The notes beneath the pieces are model-generated. The model worked only from the letters and a program-made list of their open reading frames with translations, made no database searches and was not told the origin of the DNA. From Rhea pennata (Eukaryota; Chordata; Aves; Rheiformes; Rheidae), in the NCBI RefSeq assembly GCF_028389875.1, contig NC_084664.1:135501466-135565465 (forward strand): a stretch of 64,000 nt of DNA, in the 5' to 3' direction. Positions 1-11,097 of this stretch are shown one piece after another (position 1 is the first letter of the stretch; every line of letters begins with the position of its first letter). The position numbers and the translations under genes were made by a program.

Positions 1-3000
1 ATTACCTATTCTTCATTTGTGGAGAGGTGGTTTTTGTCTTTCTGTCCTAGATAGTTTATTGATTAACTATTATCAGATAATGAATTTACAGTTAATATGA
101 ACAATTTCAGTGTCAAATAGGTTTTGCCGTTATTAATCAGTTATAGAATTAAGGATCTTTGCTATACATGAACAATTTGTTAGCCACCCAGAATGCTATT
201 AAGCAGTAAGATATCTGCAAGTAAACATCTTCAGCATTTAGGGAATATATGTTTTACCCCTTTAACTGGAAGCATGACATTAGATATAACCTGAAACATT
301 TTAAAATTACCTGTTTTCTCTAAAGTTTCCCTTTCCCTTGTGGAAAAAAGAAGGAATGAATCAAAATCTACTTAGTTTATGTCCACAATAATGAATGCTT
401 GGTGTTATTTTTTCTTGGTCCTAATAAAGGGCATTTTAAATTTTCTTTTGTACCATTTCCTTCCAAAGCTTTTTCACAGAATCTTTAAACCAGAGTGGTG
501 CAGTGCTCCTTAAGAGGACAAGGTTATGGCAGTTTACTTTTGAGTCTGTCTTGTTCCCTCTTTTCAGAAAGATTTTCCTATTTTATATTTACAATCTGCA
601 GTTGCAGACTCTGTCAAATACTGTCTCCATTTAGCACAAACCATAATGGTGAATGCCTGTATTCAAGCATCTTACATGATTGCATAAAAAAATAAATCAG
701 AAGTTAAAGCTGCATGTCAGAATTTATGTGAGAACTTTCAAGGGTAATAAAAATGATGTTATCTTCATTGGCTCTTGTCACTCCAATGGAAAAGTAAAAG
801 TACCTGGGCTGTATTTCTTCATCCATCATTTATGTGTCACTAATGGTAAGTATTTCTTAAAATCAGAAAATAACAAACAGTCATCAAGTACCCTATAGTC
901 AGAACAGTAAGTTTTAATAATGTTACAGCTTTGGTGTCCATATTGAGGTGTGGCTGCTGTGATACCTTTCCTGCTCTCTGTTCCTACCTCATCCATCACT
1001 TTGAATCCCTTCCCTTGTGTTTGATCTTCTCATCCATCACCAGGAGTCTTGCTGAGTCCCTGCAGACCCAGGGGTCACGCTCACTCACTCGCTCCCTGGA
1101 ACAGCACGCAGCACAGTCCTGTTAGTATACACACAGAGGTAGAACACACAGCTGTGGGAGAAAAAAACCCCAAATTTCAAGTGTTGTCTCCAAAATTTGA
1201 AGTAGTGTTAAATATTCCTAACCACATGGGGTGTAAGAATTATTTTTATTTGGGGAAACCTTTTATTTTTCCCTCATTTTGTTCTTTGAATCAACTGAAT
1301 AACTTGAGGTGAAACTTTCTGGATATAGTCAACATTAGACTAGCATGTGACCTATCATACAAGTAACTTCTAGATTCTAAATAATGATTAGAATTGTAGT
1401 ACATGATGCCATTATTTCCAATTTTTCTTTCCATACTTTGAATTTCATGAAATTCCTGCTTAGATAGCTGTCCTTTCTGGAAGCTTCTCTGTATTGTGAG
1501 AAAGGAGGCTAATAACTGTTGGTTTTGGGTTGAGAGAGGAATGTGGTGAATCCAGTGGTTGTGTGTACTTCTCTGTATATCATTACAAACTCGGTAAACC
1601 TGCCAAGAAGAATACAGGAGAATAGAAAGTGGAGAGGTTAAGACTTCTTTTTCCCAGGAATCTGGCACTCTGTATCTTTGTGCTTGAATTTGGAGTTCTC
1701 TGTTCATATTTTTAGTGTCCAAAGTTGCAACATTTACTCGTCCTGTTTGCATAGCTGGTTTAGATTTTTTTCTCTGGTCAGCATTCATTATCTAGTTGAG
1801 TTGATTGCCAAAAGGAAGAGTCCTTTGTTGCTGATCTTTTTAAAATCTTCTTTTGCAATTAGCAAATAAGTGTTTTACAAGGGTGGAATGCTATTTTGAT
1901 AGCTCTGTCTTGATAAGTTGAATTGTTTGCGTTTGGGTGTATTCCTGGTTTTTAAATACTGGCAAGAAAATGTAGAGAATTAAAGTAAATTTCACAAAGT
2001 AGGTTAACTTCCTTCATAACAATTAATAGTCTATGCCTTTTTTAATGGATGTTGATGAGCTGTATATCCCCTCCCTTTAAACTAGATTATTTGCTCAATA
2101 CTTCAAAGATTAGTTTAGCTAACAGCAAATTAGTGAAAACTAGTGTAGTCAACAAAAATGCCTATACATTTAGAACAATTCTTGTGAGCAGAGACTTACA
2201 GGATCACTTCATATGGTTTGTACTGTTTTCTCAAAAGACATTTTCTATCCTCTGTTGCCTTCAGAGTCAGAAAAGATTTTTGAAGCAGCTATAGAATATA
2301 AATATATCAAGCTGTGACTTGCATGGGCAACAGTCTCCATGTAATTTGTTAGAAAACTGCAATCTTTTATTTAAATATCAAAAGGAAATATACATCTAAT
2401 GGTCCCACCAACTTTTTGGCATACTAAAATATACATGAGAAAATTCAAGCTGTTCAACTATTGTATTCCAGTTGTCTTAATTATATGTTTGCTTTTATTT
2501 GTCTTACAGAAATCCTGTGTATTATATGACTTAGATGTTGTGGATCTAAGTGAAAGTAAGAAGAGAACTTGCTGTGCATTGTGATATACCATATCATCTG
2601 TTATTCCATTTTCTCTTCAGAAAATATTAACTAACACAAAGGATGTTAAAAATGAGCCTGTAGTCCCAAAACACAGTATTTAGGCATCCTTTGTAATATA
2701 CAACCTTGACTGCCAAATGTTTTGACATTTTATATACTATTTTCAGAATTTTAAAGTGAAGTTAAAGTTATCTGACTTTTGAATGTGACAGGACAACATT
2801 TGTGTACAAATGTTTGCACAAATTAAATCTAAATGTATTAACTTTTTTTTATTAAAAAAATGTATCTTAATATTTTTTGTGTGGTTTATACCAGACTCGT
2901 GATGAACAGTGACATTATCATACATGCAGGCTTCTAATATATGAAATCACTTATGCTCTTCCCAAGATAACATCTCCTTCTGATATTTACCAGTTCATTA

Positions 3001-4074
3001 AGTAGTCCTCTAACATAACATTCTGGGGATTTTTGGCTTTGTTTCTTTCATGTCTGTTTTAGAAATGTATGTGTTACTTGAATGCACTTAGGCAGGTTGC
3101 AAAGATGAAGGCTGAAAGGAAAGAAGAAACTATGTACAATATCTGTATACAGTTAGTGGGCTTTCTTTAGAGAACAGAAAATATATAGAAAAATGTAATT
3201 CAGTAGTCATTCTCTTTCAGATAAAAAGTTGTTTTATAAAATAATTCAAACAGTTTTTATCAGCATATCTGTATTTTCAAGTGTTCCATTAGTTTGTTCG
3301 TTTTGTTGTAAGTGATAATAATATTAAAAAGGTATGCAGTGTGCATTTTATGTTTTTAGGTATTAAATGTGTTTGTTTTCTCAGAGTATAAATACATCAA
3401 GTATCTAAGTCTGCTCATTGGATTGCTTTTCTACTCATATATAGCTAACTTCAGTGGAGGATATCAGATTTTAGTTAAATTTAATGAGGGCAGAATCAGT
3501 TTATTTTTCTTTAATTAAAAGCAAACCCAACACAATCCAAACCTGCAGGACACCCACAAAGCAAACACAAGTTGAGAAATGTGAAGAATTGTTGTGATTA
3601 TATTGACTTATTATTATTGGTCTAGGAGATGTGATTCTTCCTGATTATTAGGCTGTTATACCATTTGTGAATGAGTAATACTACTGTGCAAAATCCCATT
3701 CGGAGCTACCCGAACACATCCAGAGTAACTCCATTGGCTTATTGTCCTAGAAAGTTACTTCTCTCCTGAAATGTCTCTTTTGAGAGCTGTTCTCAAATTG
3801 TACTTATAATCAATTTTGCTGTTGAGACGCTGAGCTCAACTGAAAAGCACTTTCTGAAGCGCATGGGACCTGAAATGCATGAGCATGCCAGCAGGCTATT
3901 GAGAGGCAGGCAACTTAGTATGCTTACAGGTGTGTGATTTAGAAAGGGCTGCATACTTACAGCTGCTTTTGAGACTACTCTTCACAGCTAGCGTAGACAG
4001 AATTACTGAAGCTGGCATTTGGATCACAATCTGAAAACAAAGGATAATCCCTGCCTTAGATGCAACCATAACAA
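1..4074. other. AT-rich intergenic sequence upstream of GAREM1
   Basis: AT-rich, CpG-poor DNA with no recognisable exon, RNA gene or CpG island. Open frames are short and full of F, L, I, K, C and S, as expected from chance translation of AT-rich DNA. The only unusually long one is a minus-strand frame at 1291-1788, listed separately. In mammals the gene upstream of GAREM1 is KLHL14 (established knowledge), but nothing here resembles a kelch/BTB exon. Confidence 0.6.
1291..1788 (-). other. Unassigned 165-codon open reading frame
   Basis: I do not recognise this frame. It opens with MNADQRKKSK and stays open for 165 codons in an AT-rich stretch. The product is polar, rich in S, Q, N, Y and H. 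Its middle segment looks helical (around LLASFLTIQRSFQKGQLSKQ), and there is no signal peptide or clear membrane segment. An in-frame TAG lies just upstream of the ATG, and the frame before it is open again for about 15 codons to another stop. That pattern could mean a decayed longer ORF. The composition may simply reflect the A-richness of this strand. No promoter, splice site or poly(A) signal was tied to it. A chance ORF is the default reading; a retrocopy or lineage-specific gene is the alternative. Confidence 0.12.
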
Positions 4075-6060
4075 ATGAAGAAAATAGTGCTGGAAGAGAT
4101 CTCAAGAGTCTTTCAAGTTCTTCCTCTTATCCTAATCCCAGATTAGCCGTATGTGCTTGGCTGTAGGAAGATGTTTGTGTGAAGACTAGTGATGGAGATT
4201 CCACTGTCTCCCTGAGTAACTTACTGAGTAATCCTTACTTAACTGATTTTGCAAGAAGGAAGTTTTCCTAATACCTAAACTAACTGGTACATATAGAAAG
4301 CAGTTTCTCTCTTTCCTCTTTTTGTGTGTGAATACCACTGTCCACCCCCATCTCCTCTTTAGACCAAAGCATTCCAGTCCCTGCTACCATTCCTTATAGT
4401 CTAAATAGTCTAAATCCTTTGCTGTTTTTGTCACTTTCCTCCTGATATTTTCGAGTTGGTCCTCAACTGTCCCATAGTACAGAGCTCAAAACTGAACACC
4501 ATATTCCAATTTAAATAGTAACTGCTGGATAGACTAAAATGATGTCTTCATTATCTTATATGTGATACTCCTATTTATGTGTTCCAGCATCAGCATACGA
4601 TGATCTGACATTGCTCACTGTTCAGTTTGTGATCCAGGATGTCACTTTTCTGAAAAACTGCTTTTTCATCCTGCGACTTTCTTGTGTCTTCATACGTGTA
4701 GAACTTTGTATTTCTCTTTGTTCAGTTTCATTTCATTTTCTCCAAATTGCCAAGATCCTTCTGAATTGTTACGCTGCACTCCAGCATAGTTGGAGCCTCT
4801 TCCTGAAGATAGGGTCTTCAAATGTTAGTAAGTATACTCTATTTAGTCATCCAAGATGTTGATTAAAAGTACTGAATAATTCTGGACCCAAGACAGATTT
4901 CAGTGGAACCCCATTTGATACGTCCTTCCAGCTTGAGAGTATAAATTATTTTGAAATAATTTTGCATTCATTTATATACTTCTCTAGGCCATATTCTTTT
5001 CATGTAAGAACATTTTATATGAAGCCCTATGATCTTCCTCTTTCTGCCCTATCCACAAAGCCCGTTACCTTCACATAGACTGATTTGAGATTGTTATTGA
5101 CAGAGCCATGCTCACTGTTACTTCTCATCTGTACTATCTAGGCAGTTACAAATGCTTAGATTACCAATTCACATCATTTTGAGGAGTGGAAATTAAGCTA
5201 ATCAGTCTGCCAAGCTTCCTCCTTCTTTCCACCCTTTAGGAAGGATGCAATGGTTTCCCTTCCCAATTTTATGGAACCTCAGTCATCCTCTGTTGATTCT
5301 TAGAGATAATCAGTAGCGGCTGTAATGTTGCTTGAAGCCATTTTTTGAGTACCCTAAGGGATTTCATCAGGTCCACTCTGTTCAAAAATCTTTATCTAAG
5401 TATTTTCCCATCTATTTCTTCATTAGTCTAGCCTCAATTCTTAGTCCTTTGTCAGTAGTGCTAGTATCACATCTGCCTTCTTAAATTGAAAACTGAAGTT
5501 TAAAAAAAGACATTTAGGATACTGTTGTCTCAGCATCATCAGTGATTAGATTCCCTCCATGGAATCACACCAGCTTTTTTCCTTGGTCTTCTCACTGTGT
5601 ATTTTTCCAACCTTCTTGTTATCTTTTAATTCCAGTTGTCTTAACATTTTGAGACTTTATCTTTCCGGTGTTGTCTGTACATGTTCTATATATTTATACA
5701 TATTCGTACTTTAGTAATTTGACCTACTTTCTACTTTGTTTCAGGTCACTGAAGATCTTACAATTCACCAAGTAAGTCTGTTATTTCTCTTCCTCTCCTT
5801 CCTTTGTCTTGATTTAATTTTGCAGTTTTGCCTTCAGCAGTGGATCTTTAAGGAACTTTAAACTGTCTTAAACTCACAGAAGCTTAGCTTCACTGAGTTT
5901 AGGTCTGCATTTAGTTCTTTGTTTTTATTATGCTGTTTTTTTCTCCTCTTAAGAATGAAACTCACGATGAAAATAAATTTATAAACAGAGGGTCAGATTG
6001 ATCAGTAATTTTAATTTCTTCTCGTAACTGATCAGATTTTCAAATTTAGTAATTACTTTT
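4075..6060 (-). mobile_element. Ancient, decayed CR1/L3-type LINE remnant (ORF2 reverse transcriptase to 3' end)
   Basis: Read on the minus strand, this stretch follows the order of an amniote CR1 LINE for about 2 kb. The clearest anchor is 4915 down to 4883, which translates to NGVPLKSVLGP, matching the CR1 reverse-transcriptase motif SGVPQGSVLGP. Just downstream on the same strand (about 4845-4820) IEYTY matches IECTL, the residues before the FADD catalytic motif, which is itself destroyed. The left end (about 4080-4110) resembles an inverted CR1 3' terminus (a 'ctggaag-gat-ctcaagag' pattern). Further matches to the inverted ORF2 occur near 4180-4285, 4410-4506, 4700-4770, 5040-5070, 5200-5390 and 5690-5760. 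The right boundary is fuzzy. Stops and indels abound, so it encodes nothing now. Similarity seems closest to crocodilian/turtle-type CR1, implying great age. Identification rests on motif order and remembered family sequence, not a computed alignment. Confidence 0.82.
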
Positions 6061-7304
6061 GTACATTATTCATTCTCTGTTTCTTGTGGCTTAGGTGCTG
6101 TCCAGTTACTGGCCCAGCCTAAGGAGGTACAAATATTTAGGTTCCCAAGCAAAAGCAAAGGTTTGCAGGACACCCCACCTCTCCTTCACTTAACACTTCA
6201 GAGAGCGTCATTTCTCTCCTCTTTGCATCTTTTGTTCTCCTGCACTGAAACAACTTCTGCCTTTTTCTGAGTGTAGGCACTGGGAGTATTCCTGGTCTGT
6301 GTCCACAGGAGTGTGCCACACTCTGAATAGACAGGAGCAAAAAAACAAAAAACAAACAAACAAAAAAACAGACTAAACAACATACCAAAGTGCTACACAG
6401 TGTGTTTGGGGGCATTTATCCAATTAGAAAAAAAGACTGTAAGTTGAGAGCATTATGTTCATTTACTTTTGAATTCTTCTGAAGCTGGCTGGATGATAGT
6501 GTCACACAAATTTCTACTGACAGAATTTTTAGAAGAAATAATGGTCAAAAGAGGGTTTGACTGGAAAAAGGAGGATGCCTCTTACACTGAAATAGAAGAT
6601 AAAAGATGAATGTACACACCAGACCCTTGAGTCTCTTTACTTCCTTTACAGGAATGGCATTCTCTTTCAGAACATGAGATACATGGACATCAACTATATC
6701 AAATATGCTGTTCTTTTTCCACTTTCCCCTCTTACCTCCAAGAAAAGTTTTAAGATCAGATTCCGAAATGAAAAAATGAAATGAAAAATGGAAATGAAAA
6801 TCAGGTCTGATATAAATGCAAATCACATGCAGGAGGAAGAAGGGCACTTCTTTTTTTCTTTGAAGTATTTATTTTAAAGAAAAAACTGTCTGAAATGGCT
6901 CCACAGCTAGATGTGAAATTTACTGTATGTCACATAATTTTATTTGATGTATGCATATTAAAGTGTAAAGCAAATTACCATGTTCATACTAAAAAAGAGT
7001 TTGAACAGCTCCATTTCAAATGCTAACATAGATATGAATGGATGATGATCGGAAGCACTTCAAAATTTCTTTTACTAGCAATGGAAAAAATATATTAGAG
7101 ATTTTATAGCCTCCAGTATAGCTGTGTTGCTAAAGCAACATGAAACGTAGTCAGTTCAAAGCATACTTGAGAACAGTTTCAGGAATTTTTCTGAGTTCCC
7201 CTGCCACTGCTTACTTCTATGGCTACAATTTCCTTTAGATACGAAAGGACTATCTCTGAATGCTGCCTGAAAGACACATACACAAAAATTAAGGCATCCT
7301 AAAT

Positions 7305-7400
7305 GACTGAGGCCCTGATCCTGAAATGGATCTGCGAATATTTATTTCTGTAAAGGTTTATATTGATTTCATTAATATTTTGCAGATGTGTAGGAGACAG
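7305..7400. repeat. Possible ancient amniote palindromic repeat fragment
   Basis: The phrase gaggccctgatcctg, followed by an AT-rich arm and then 'gtaaaggtttatattgatttc', resembles one arm and the centre of an old palindromic interspersed repeat common in turtles and crocodilians. That repeat is built on 'ggccctgatcctgcaaa' and 'cattgacttcagtggga'. The opposite arm is not visible, so at most one side survives. The assignment is by eye and from memory. Confidence 0.3.
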
Positions 7401-8099
7401 TATAGAGACAGTAAAGGTCTGAGGCATAGCTGAACATCAGAGAAAAGATTTTTATCTAAAGCGTTAATTATACATTAAAACAAGAAATAGGCACATATGT
7501 GCTTGTGATCTGAATGCTGTATATGTAATACTAGAATACATTTCAAGAAGGTTCACCTATAGTATAGTTAGGGTACTTAACAAAGTCACTCTAAGAGTGT
7601 AGTGAAACGGTTAATTACTAATAAGCTTCATGATGTTAGTTTGCTTAGAAATAACTAAAAGAAATTTAGTCTGTATCTAGAATTTACGTTTTACAAAATG
7701 CTTTGCGTTCCAATAGAGTGAGTATGTTAGGTTTCCACAATTAGAAAACAAATAAACACGGTTATATGAAGACAGGCTTAAAAGCTGTATGACATATAAA
7801 ACTGCCTAAAGAAGAAGGAGAAACTAATCTTCAAAGAAAAATTAGCAATATCTATTTCAAGTGTGAAAGATACATTTCTTCCTAGAAAGAATTGCATGAT
7901 GTTTGAAAGAAGCATTTATTATGAGACTATATCCTGGAATTAATGCTGGCTAAGATCATGTTTGAAAACAATTCTTGATAGACTAGTGCTTCAAGTCTTT
8001 GTGAATCCTGGACTGAGCTGATCTGCTCTACTTTATGCACTGCATCCAGTAACCTTGTCAAACCTGAAAAAATTAAAACTATTCTTTTGTTTTCCTTGT

Positions 8100-8195
8100 T
8101 TCACATAATGATGCTTTTAGCAATTGTATCACTTTGCACTTCAATAGCTCCATTCACTGAAGCTGTTCAAAGCACTTTGCAAACTCTGTAAAAAG
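8100..8195. repeat. Possible old interspersed-repeat remnant
   Basis: The segment around 8140-8193 ('aatagctccattcactgaagc' then 'caaagcactttgcaaac') resembles a widespread ancient amniote repeat whose core reads roughly 'tagc-cctttcatc' then 'tcaaagcgctttacaaac'. It is short and diverged, so coincidence is possible. Confidence 0.25.
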
Positions 8196-8379
8196 GATGC
8201 AGTTTTGCAGTTGCAAAAAAAAATGTGGATATTTTTGATAATAACTTAAGATAAGTAGGATCTAACAGCACCATAACTGAATGGACAGAACTATGTTTTT
8301 TCATAATTAGTGCTGGGAAATCCCTGTGTAGCTAAAGTATGAACACACATCAGGATGGGGTTCAAACCAACCCAGATGT

Positions 8380-8665
8380 ATCCAATGCAAGCTGACTTGG
8401 GGCTCCTGTGACTCTGTGTGCAGCCCGGCTTCCACAGTCTTTGTGTCATGGTGGAGAGCATGCGTAAAGCACCAGCTTCCTTTTGCCACGGAGCAGAACA
8501 AGAGCGTATCTGTGTTGGCCCTCCGTGTGCCTGTGGTGCTGTTGGCACCAGCCGTTAACAAAGACGCTCAGCAGGGCTGGCTCCTTTGGAAGGCACGTGA
8601 GGAAGGCACATGAAGGCCGCGAGAGCTATTCGCACTGCACTTCTTGCGAGCTATAGCCCAGCAAC
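8380..8665. promoter_or_regulatory. CpG-enriched patch, candidate distal regulatory element
   Basis: More than ten CpG dinucleotides fall in under 300 bases, set in DNA that is otherwise strongly CpG-depleted. It includes a palindromic E-box CACGTG at 8594-8599. It lies roughly 0.8-1.1 kb upstream of the GAREM1 CpG island. Small open frames on both strands here are explained by the higher GC content. Enhancer function is inference; a fragment of an unrecognised repeat is the alternative. Confidence 0.3.
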
Positions 8666-9645
8666 TGCCAACTGTCTCAAGACGGATACCACGGAAGACA
8701 GATCCTGGAGAGAGAGCTTAGTTGTGGATGTTTTCAGTCATTTTATAGATCATTGGAAAATATTTTTATAATTTTCCTAGTCAATCATACAGCCTTAAGT
8801 ATTGCAGAGTAACAAAATTGGCAGTTTTGATACAAAAGTGAATTAAAGTAAACTCAGCACAGTACAGCGTGGGTATGCTGTACATACAGCTCCCCCTCTT
8901 TCTAGTCTGACAACCTGGAGATGTAAGACCTATCATAGAAAAAATCCCACCAGATTAAAAAAAGAAGATCATATAAGACTATGTAAACCATTTTGAAAAC
9001 AGAACTAGTGGTTGATTTAAAATTTTCCTGAGGCCTGAAGATCGCCAAATACCCAATCAATGTATGTAATACTTACATGTGCAATAACATTAAGTCAAAG
9101 ATCTTGCTCTAACTTCTCTGCATTACTCTTCATACTTTAAATATTCATTAGTGGCTCAAAGGTGAGAACTAAAATAAAGAGGTACATAATCAAAGTTGTA
9201 ATTTAAGTGGATTTTTCTTTATGCAGTATGAATTTCACAGGCAAGTTACCTATGGTAAATAGAAGACAATGCAAAATACCTGCTCAAAACGCTTTGATGA
9301 ATGAAGTGAAACACTTTATCTATTTATGGTAAATTTAAATGTATAAACAGGTGGATTTCCCTGTCCTTCTGCCTCCTTTTGTTTATTTTACAGGGAAGTA
9401 GCACATGTAAATCCATGCGCTTGAAAAGATGCCAGAACCTATAAAATGCGCACCAAACACGCTAAAGGCATTTATTAAATCACGCATATCGTCTTACTTC
9501 GTGCAGCGTTACGGTCTCCCCGCAGCCTCGCTTTCCCAACCCCCGTTGTGGGCACTGAGCGCTCCCAGCGCTTGCGAAGGTCAAATCCCGCCTCAAGGCA
9601 GCGGCTTCATCCTGCCAGGTGCGCCCGGCCTGCCCGCCGCCCGCC

Positions 9646-9673
9646 CAACGGCCGCCCAACGGTCGCTCAACGG
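9646..9673 (+). promoter_or_regulatory. Three CAACGG (MYB-type) motifs at 11-base spacing
   Basis: CAACGG occurs at 9646-9651, 9657-9662 and 9668-9673, exactly 11 bases apart, within an imperfect 11-base tandem repeat. YAAC(G/T)G is the vertebrate MYB-family core (established knowledge). The near-helical spacing would put the three sites on one face of the DNA. Whether they are bound, or whether this is only a GC-rich tandem duplication, cannot be told from sequence. Confidence 0.35.
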
Positions 9674-9870
9674 CCGCCCCGCCAGCCGCCGCTCCTGCAG
9701 GTCGGGCGAGCGGTCGGAGGGTGGAGTGAGAGGGACAGGCTTGGCGGCGGCTCCGGCGGCAGCGCTCCGCCGCCGGGCGGGCGGGCGGCCCGGCACTTTC
9801 CTTTTTGGAGCGGGGAGGAGCGGCAGCTGCGCAGGCGTTTCTCGCACCCTGTTGATTAGTCAGTGCTGGG

Positions 9871-9978
9871 ATGGCGCTTCCTGGGCCAGGCGCGGCGGCG
9901 GGCAGAGCGCCGAGCGGCCCCAGCCGGTCCCGGGGGGCGGCGGGAGCAGCCGCCCGGCGGGCGGCCCCCTCTGCGTAG
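9871..9978 (+). other. Upstream ORF 1 in GAREM1 5' leader (35 codons)
   Basis: The ATG at 9871 opens a 35-codon frame beginning MALPGPGAAAG and ending at TAG 9976-9978, wholly upstream of the main start at 10139. The context is purine at -3 (G) and G at +4, so recognition is plausible if the transcript starts 5' of 9871. It could lower translation of the main ORF. The peptide is A/G/R/S-rich and looks like CpG-island translation, so a cis-regulatory rather than a peptide role is likelier. Confidence 0.35.
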
Positions 9979-9989
9979 CCCGGCTCGGC

Positions 9990-10013
9990 ATGTCCCGCGG
10001 CGGCCGGCGCTGA
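9990..10013 (+). other. Upstream ORF 2 in GAREM1 5' leader (7 codons)
   Basis: The ATG at 9990 opens a seven-codon frame, MSRGGRR, closing with TGA at 10011-10013. No other ATG lies between this stop and the main start at 10139, so reinitiation there is feasible. The upstream context is ordinary. It matters only if the mRNA 5' end lies upstream of 9990. Confidence 0.35.
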
Positions 10014-10138
10014 GCGGGCGGGCGGGCGAGCGAGCGAGCTCCCTGCCTCCGTCCTTCCCCGCCCGCCGCTGGCGGCAGCCCCCCGCCGGCGCTGCGTGTC
10101 TGCCTGCCCGCTGCCCAGGCCGGGCGGAGGACGGGAAG

Positions 10139-10259
10139 ATGGACCCCGGCCCGCCGCCGGGCTACAGCCTCAAGGAGGTGAAGTGGAGCGCCGTGGCCGT
10201 CCCCCTGGACCTGCTCGTCAGCACCTACCGGCTCCCCCAGATCGCCCGGCTGGACAGCG
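10139..10259 (+). CDS. GAREM1: GAREM1 coding exon 1 (N-terminus, start of CABIT domain)
   Basis: This exon encodes the first 40 residues plus one base, from MDPGPPPGYSLKEVKWS to the segment ending LPQIARLDS. It matches my recollection of vertebrate GAREM1 (LDLLVSTYRLPQIARLD) and not the paralogue GAREM2. GAREM1 is a cytoplasmic adaptor phosphorylated downstream of EGF receptor; it recruits GRB2 and SHP2 and promotes ERK signalling (established knowledge). The exon begins the CABIT domain shared with THEMIS. The ATG has A at -3 and G at +4, a strong Kozak context, and begins the residues expected of the family. The exon ends in phase 1 at a GTGCGT donor (10260-10265), and the split glycine codon is completed by exon 2. 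It lies inside the CpG island, with two short upstream ORFs before it. Confidence 0.95.
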
Positions 10260-11055
10260 GTGCGTGGGGCGGCGGGGGCTGCGGGGGGGCCGCGGGGCGA
10301 GGCGTCTCCCCGCGGCGGCGGCGGCGCCGCGGCCCCGGCTCCTCCGTTAGCCTCGGAGGCGGCCGGGGGGCAGCGCGGTGGAGCGCGGCGAGAAATTCGC
10401 CCTTGGAGCCCCGACGGGAGGGAGCCGGAGGCTGCCGCGGCTCCCCGAAGCGCTGCTCTGCGCCGCGCGGGCTCCGCGCCGCAGCCCGCCCTTACGCGGG
10501 GTCGGCGCAAAGCCGGCGCTTGTGCTGTAGCCTTGCTGCGTTGCTTTACACCAAGATACCTGGGTAGCACCCTCCGCCGTACCGCTGCTGTGTGTGTCAC
10601 GGGGAAGCCTGTGCGCCGCTGGCTGCCAGCCCCCCGAGGAAGGTCCTCGAAGTCGCCAGTTAAAGCGTAGAAGGGCATTTTCGGTACTTAAAGACCCAAT
10701 ACCGCGATGAGATGATGCTGTGGTAGTTAGGTCAAGGCCAAGTGAAAAGGCATGTTAAATAACAAAATGGGCTAAATCACAAAATATCCTCTTGCTGTTT
10801 ACTGAAAAAGTAATAGACCTGTAAAATAGAGGGGTAACTTGAGAAGCTTTTTAAGTCTTCAGAAAACTTTTTATTACTGCTCACTTGTATTCTAACCTGC
10901 AGTTTCTATGTCTGCATGTTTCTGTTTACTACAGGAAATCAAAAATAGTGCAGCTGAATGGCTATGACAGCAGCATCTTACTATTCCTATGTATTTGTCT
11001 TAGAAAGTGGTATACCAGCACAGAGAATTAGGGAAATAATCATTTGGGGGTGAGG

Positions 11056-11097
11056 TTTTTTTTTTTTTGTTTGTTTGTTTGTTTGTTTGTTTGTTTT
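11056..11097. repeat. Poly-T followed by (TTTG)n microsatellite
   Basis: A T run passes into about seven TTTG units. Simple low-complexity sequence in intron 1. Confidence 0.9.

Larger units (their letters stand above)
6061..9479. other. Intergenic sequence between CR1 remnant and CpG island
   Basis: AT-rich non-coding DNA with no exon recognised. An A/C-rich simple stretch occupies about 6337-6372. It also holds two possible old repeat fragments (7305-7400 and 8100-8195) and a locally CpG-rich patch (8380-8665), each listed separately. Otherwise I see nothing specific in it. Confidence 0.55.
9480..10640 (+). promoter_or_regulatory. GAREM1: CpG-island promoter and 5' leader of GAREM1
   Basis: Base composition changes sharply here to very high GC with dense CpG, covering the region upstream of, across and downstream of coding exon 1. 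Within it are many GC-box-like G/C runs, a near-NRF1 sequence (tgcgcaggcg, 9828-9837) and three evenly spaced CAACGG copies (9646-9673). I see no convincing TATA box close to the ATG, as is usual for CpG-island promoters with dispersed start sites. The transcription start is not determinable from sequence alone; somewhere within about 9800-10000 is plausible. Long frames on both strands across this interval are by-products of low stop-codon density. Confidence 0.85.

Noticed and set aside
9429..10678. Long open frames on both strands across the CpG island (including a 272-codon minus-strand frame and a 194-codon plus-strand frame)
   Set aside because: They consist of P/A/G/R-rich translation of GC-rich DNA with few stop codons and overlap the true exon in other frames. 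No family resemblance.
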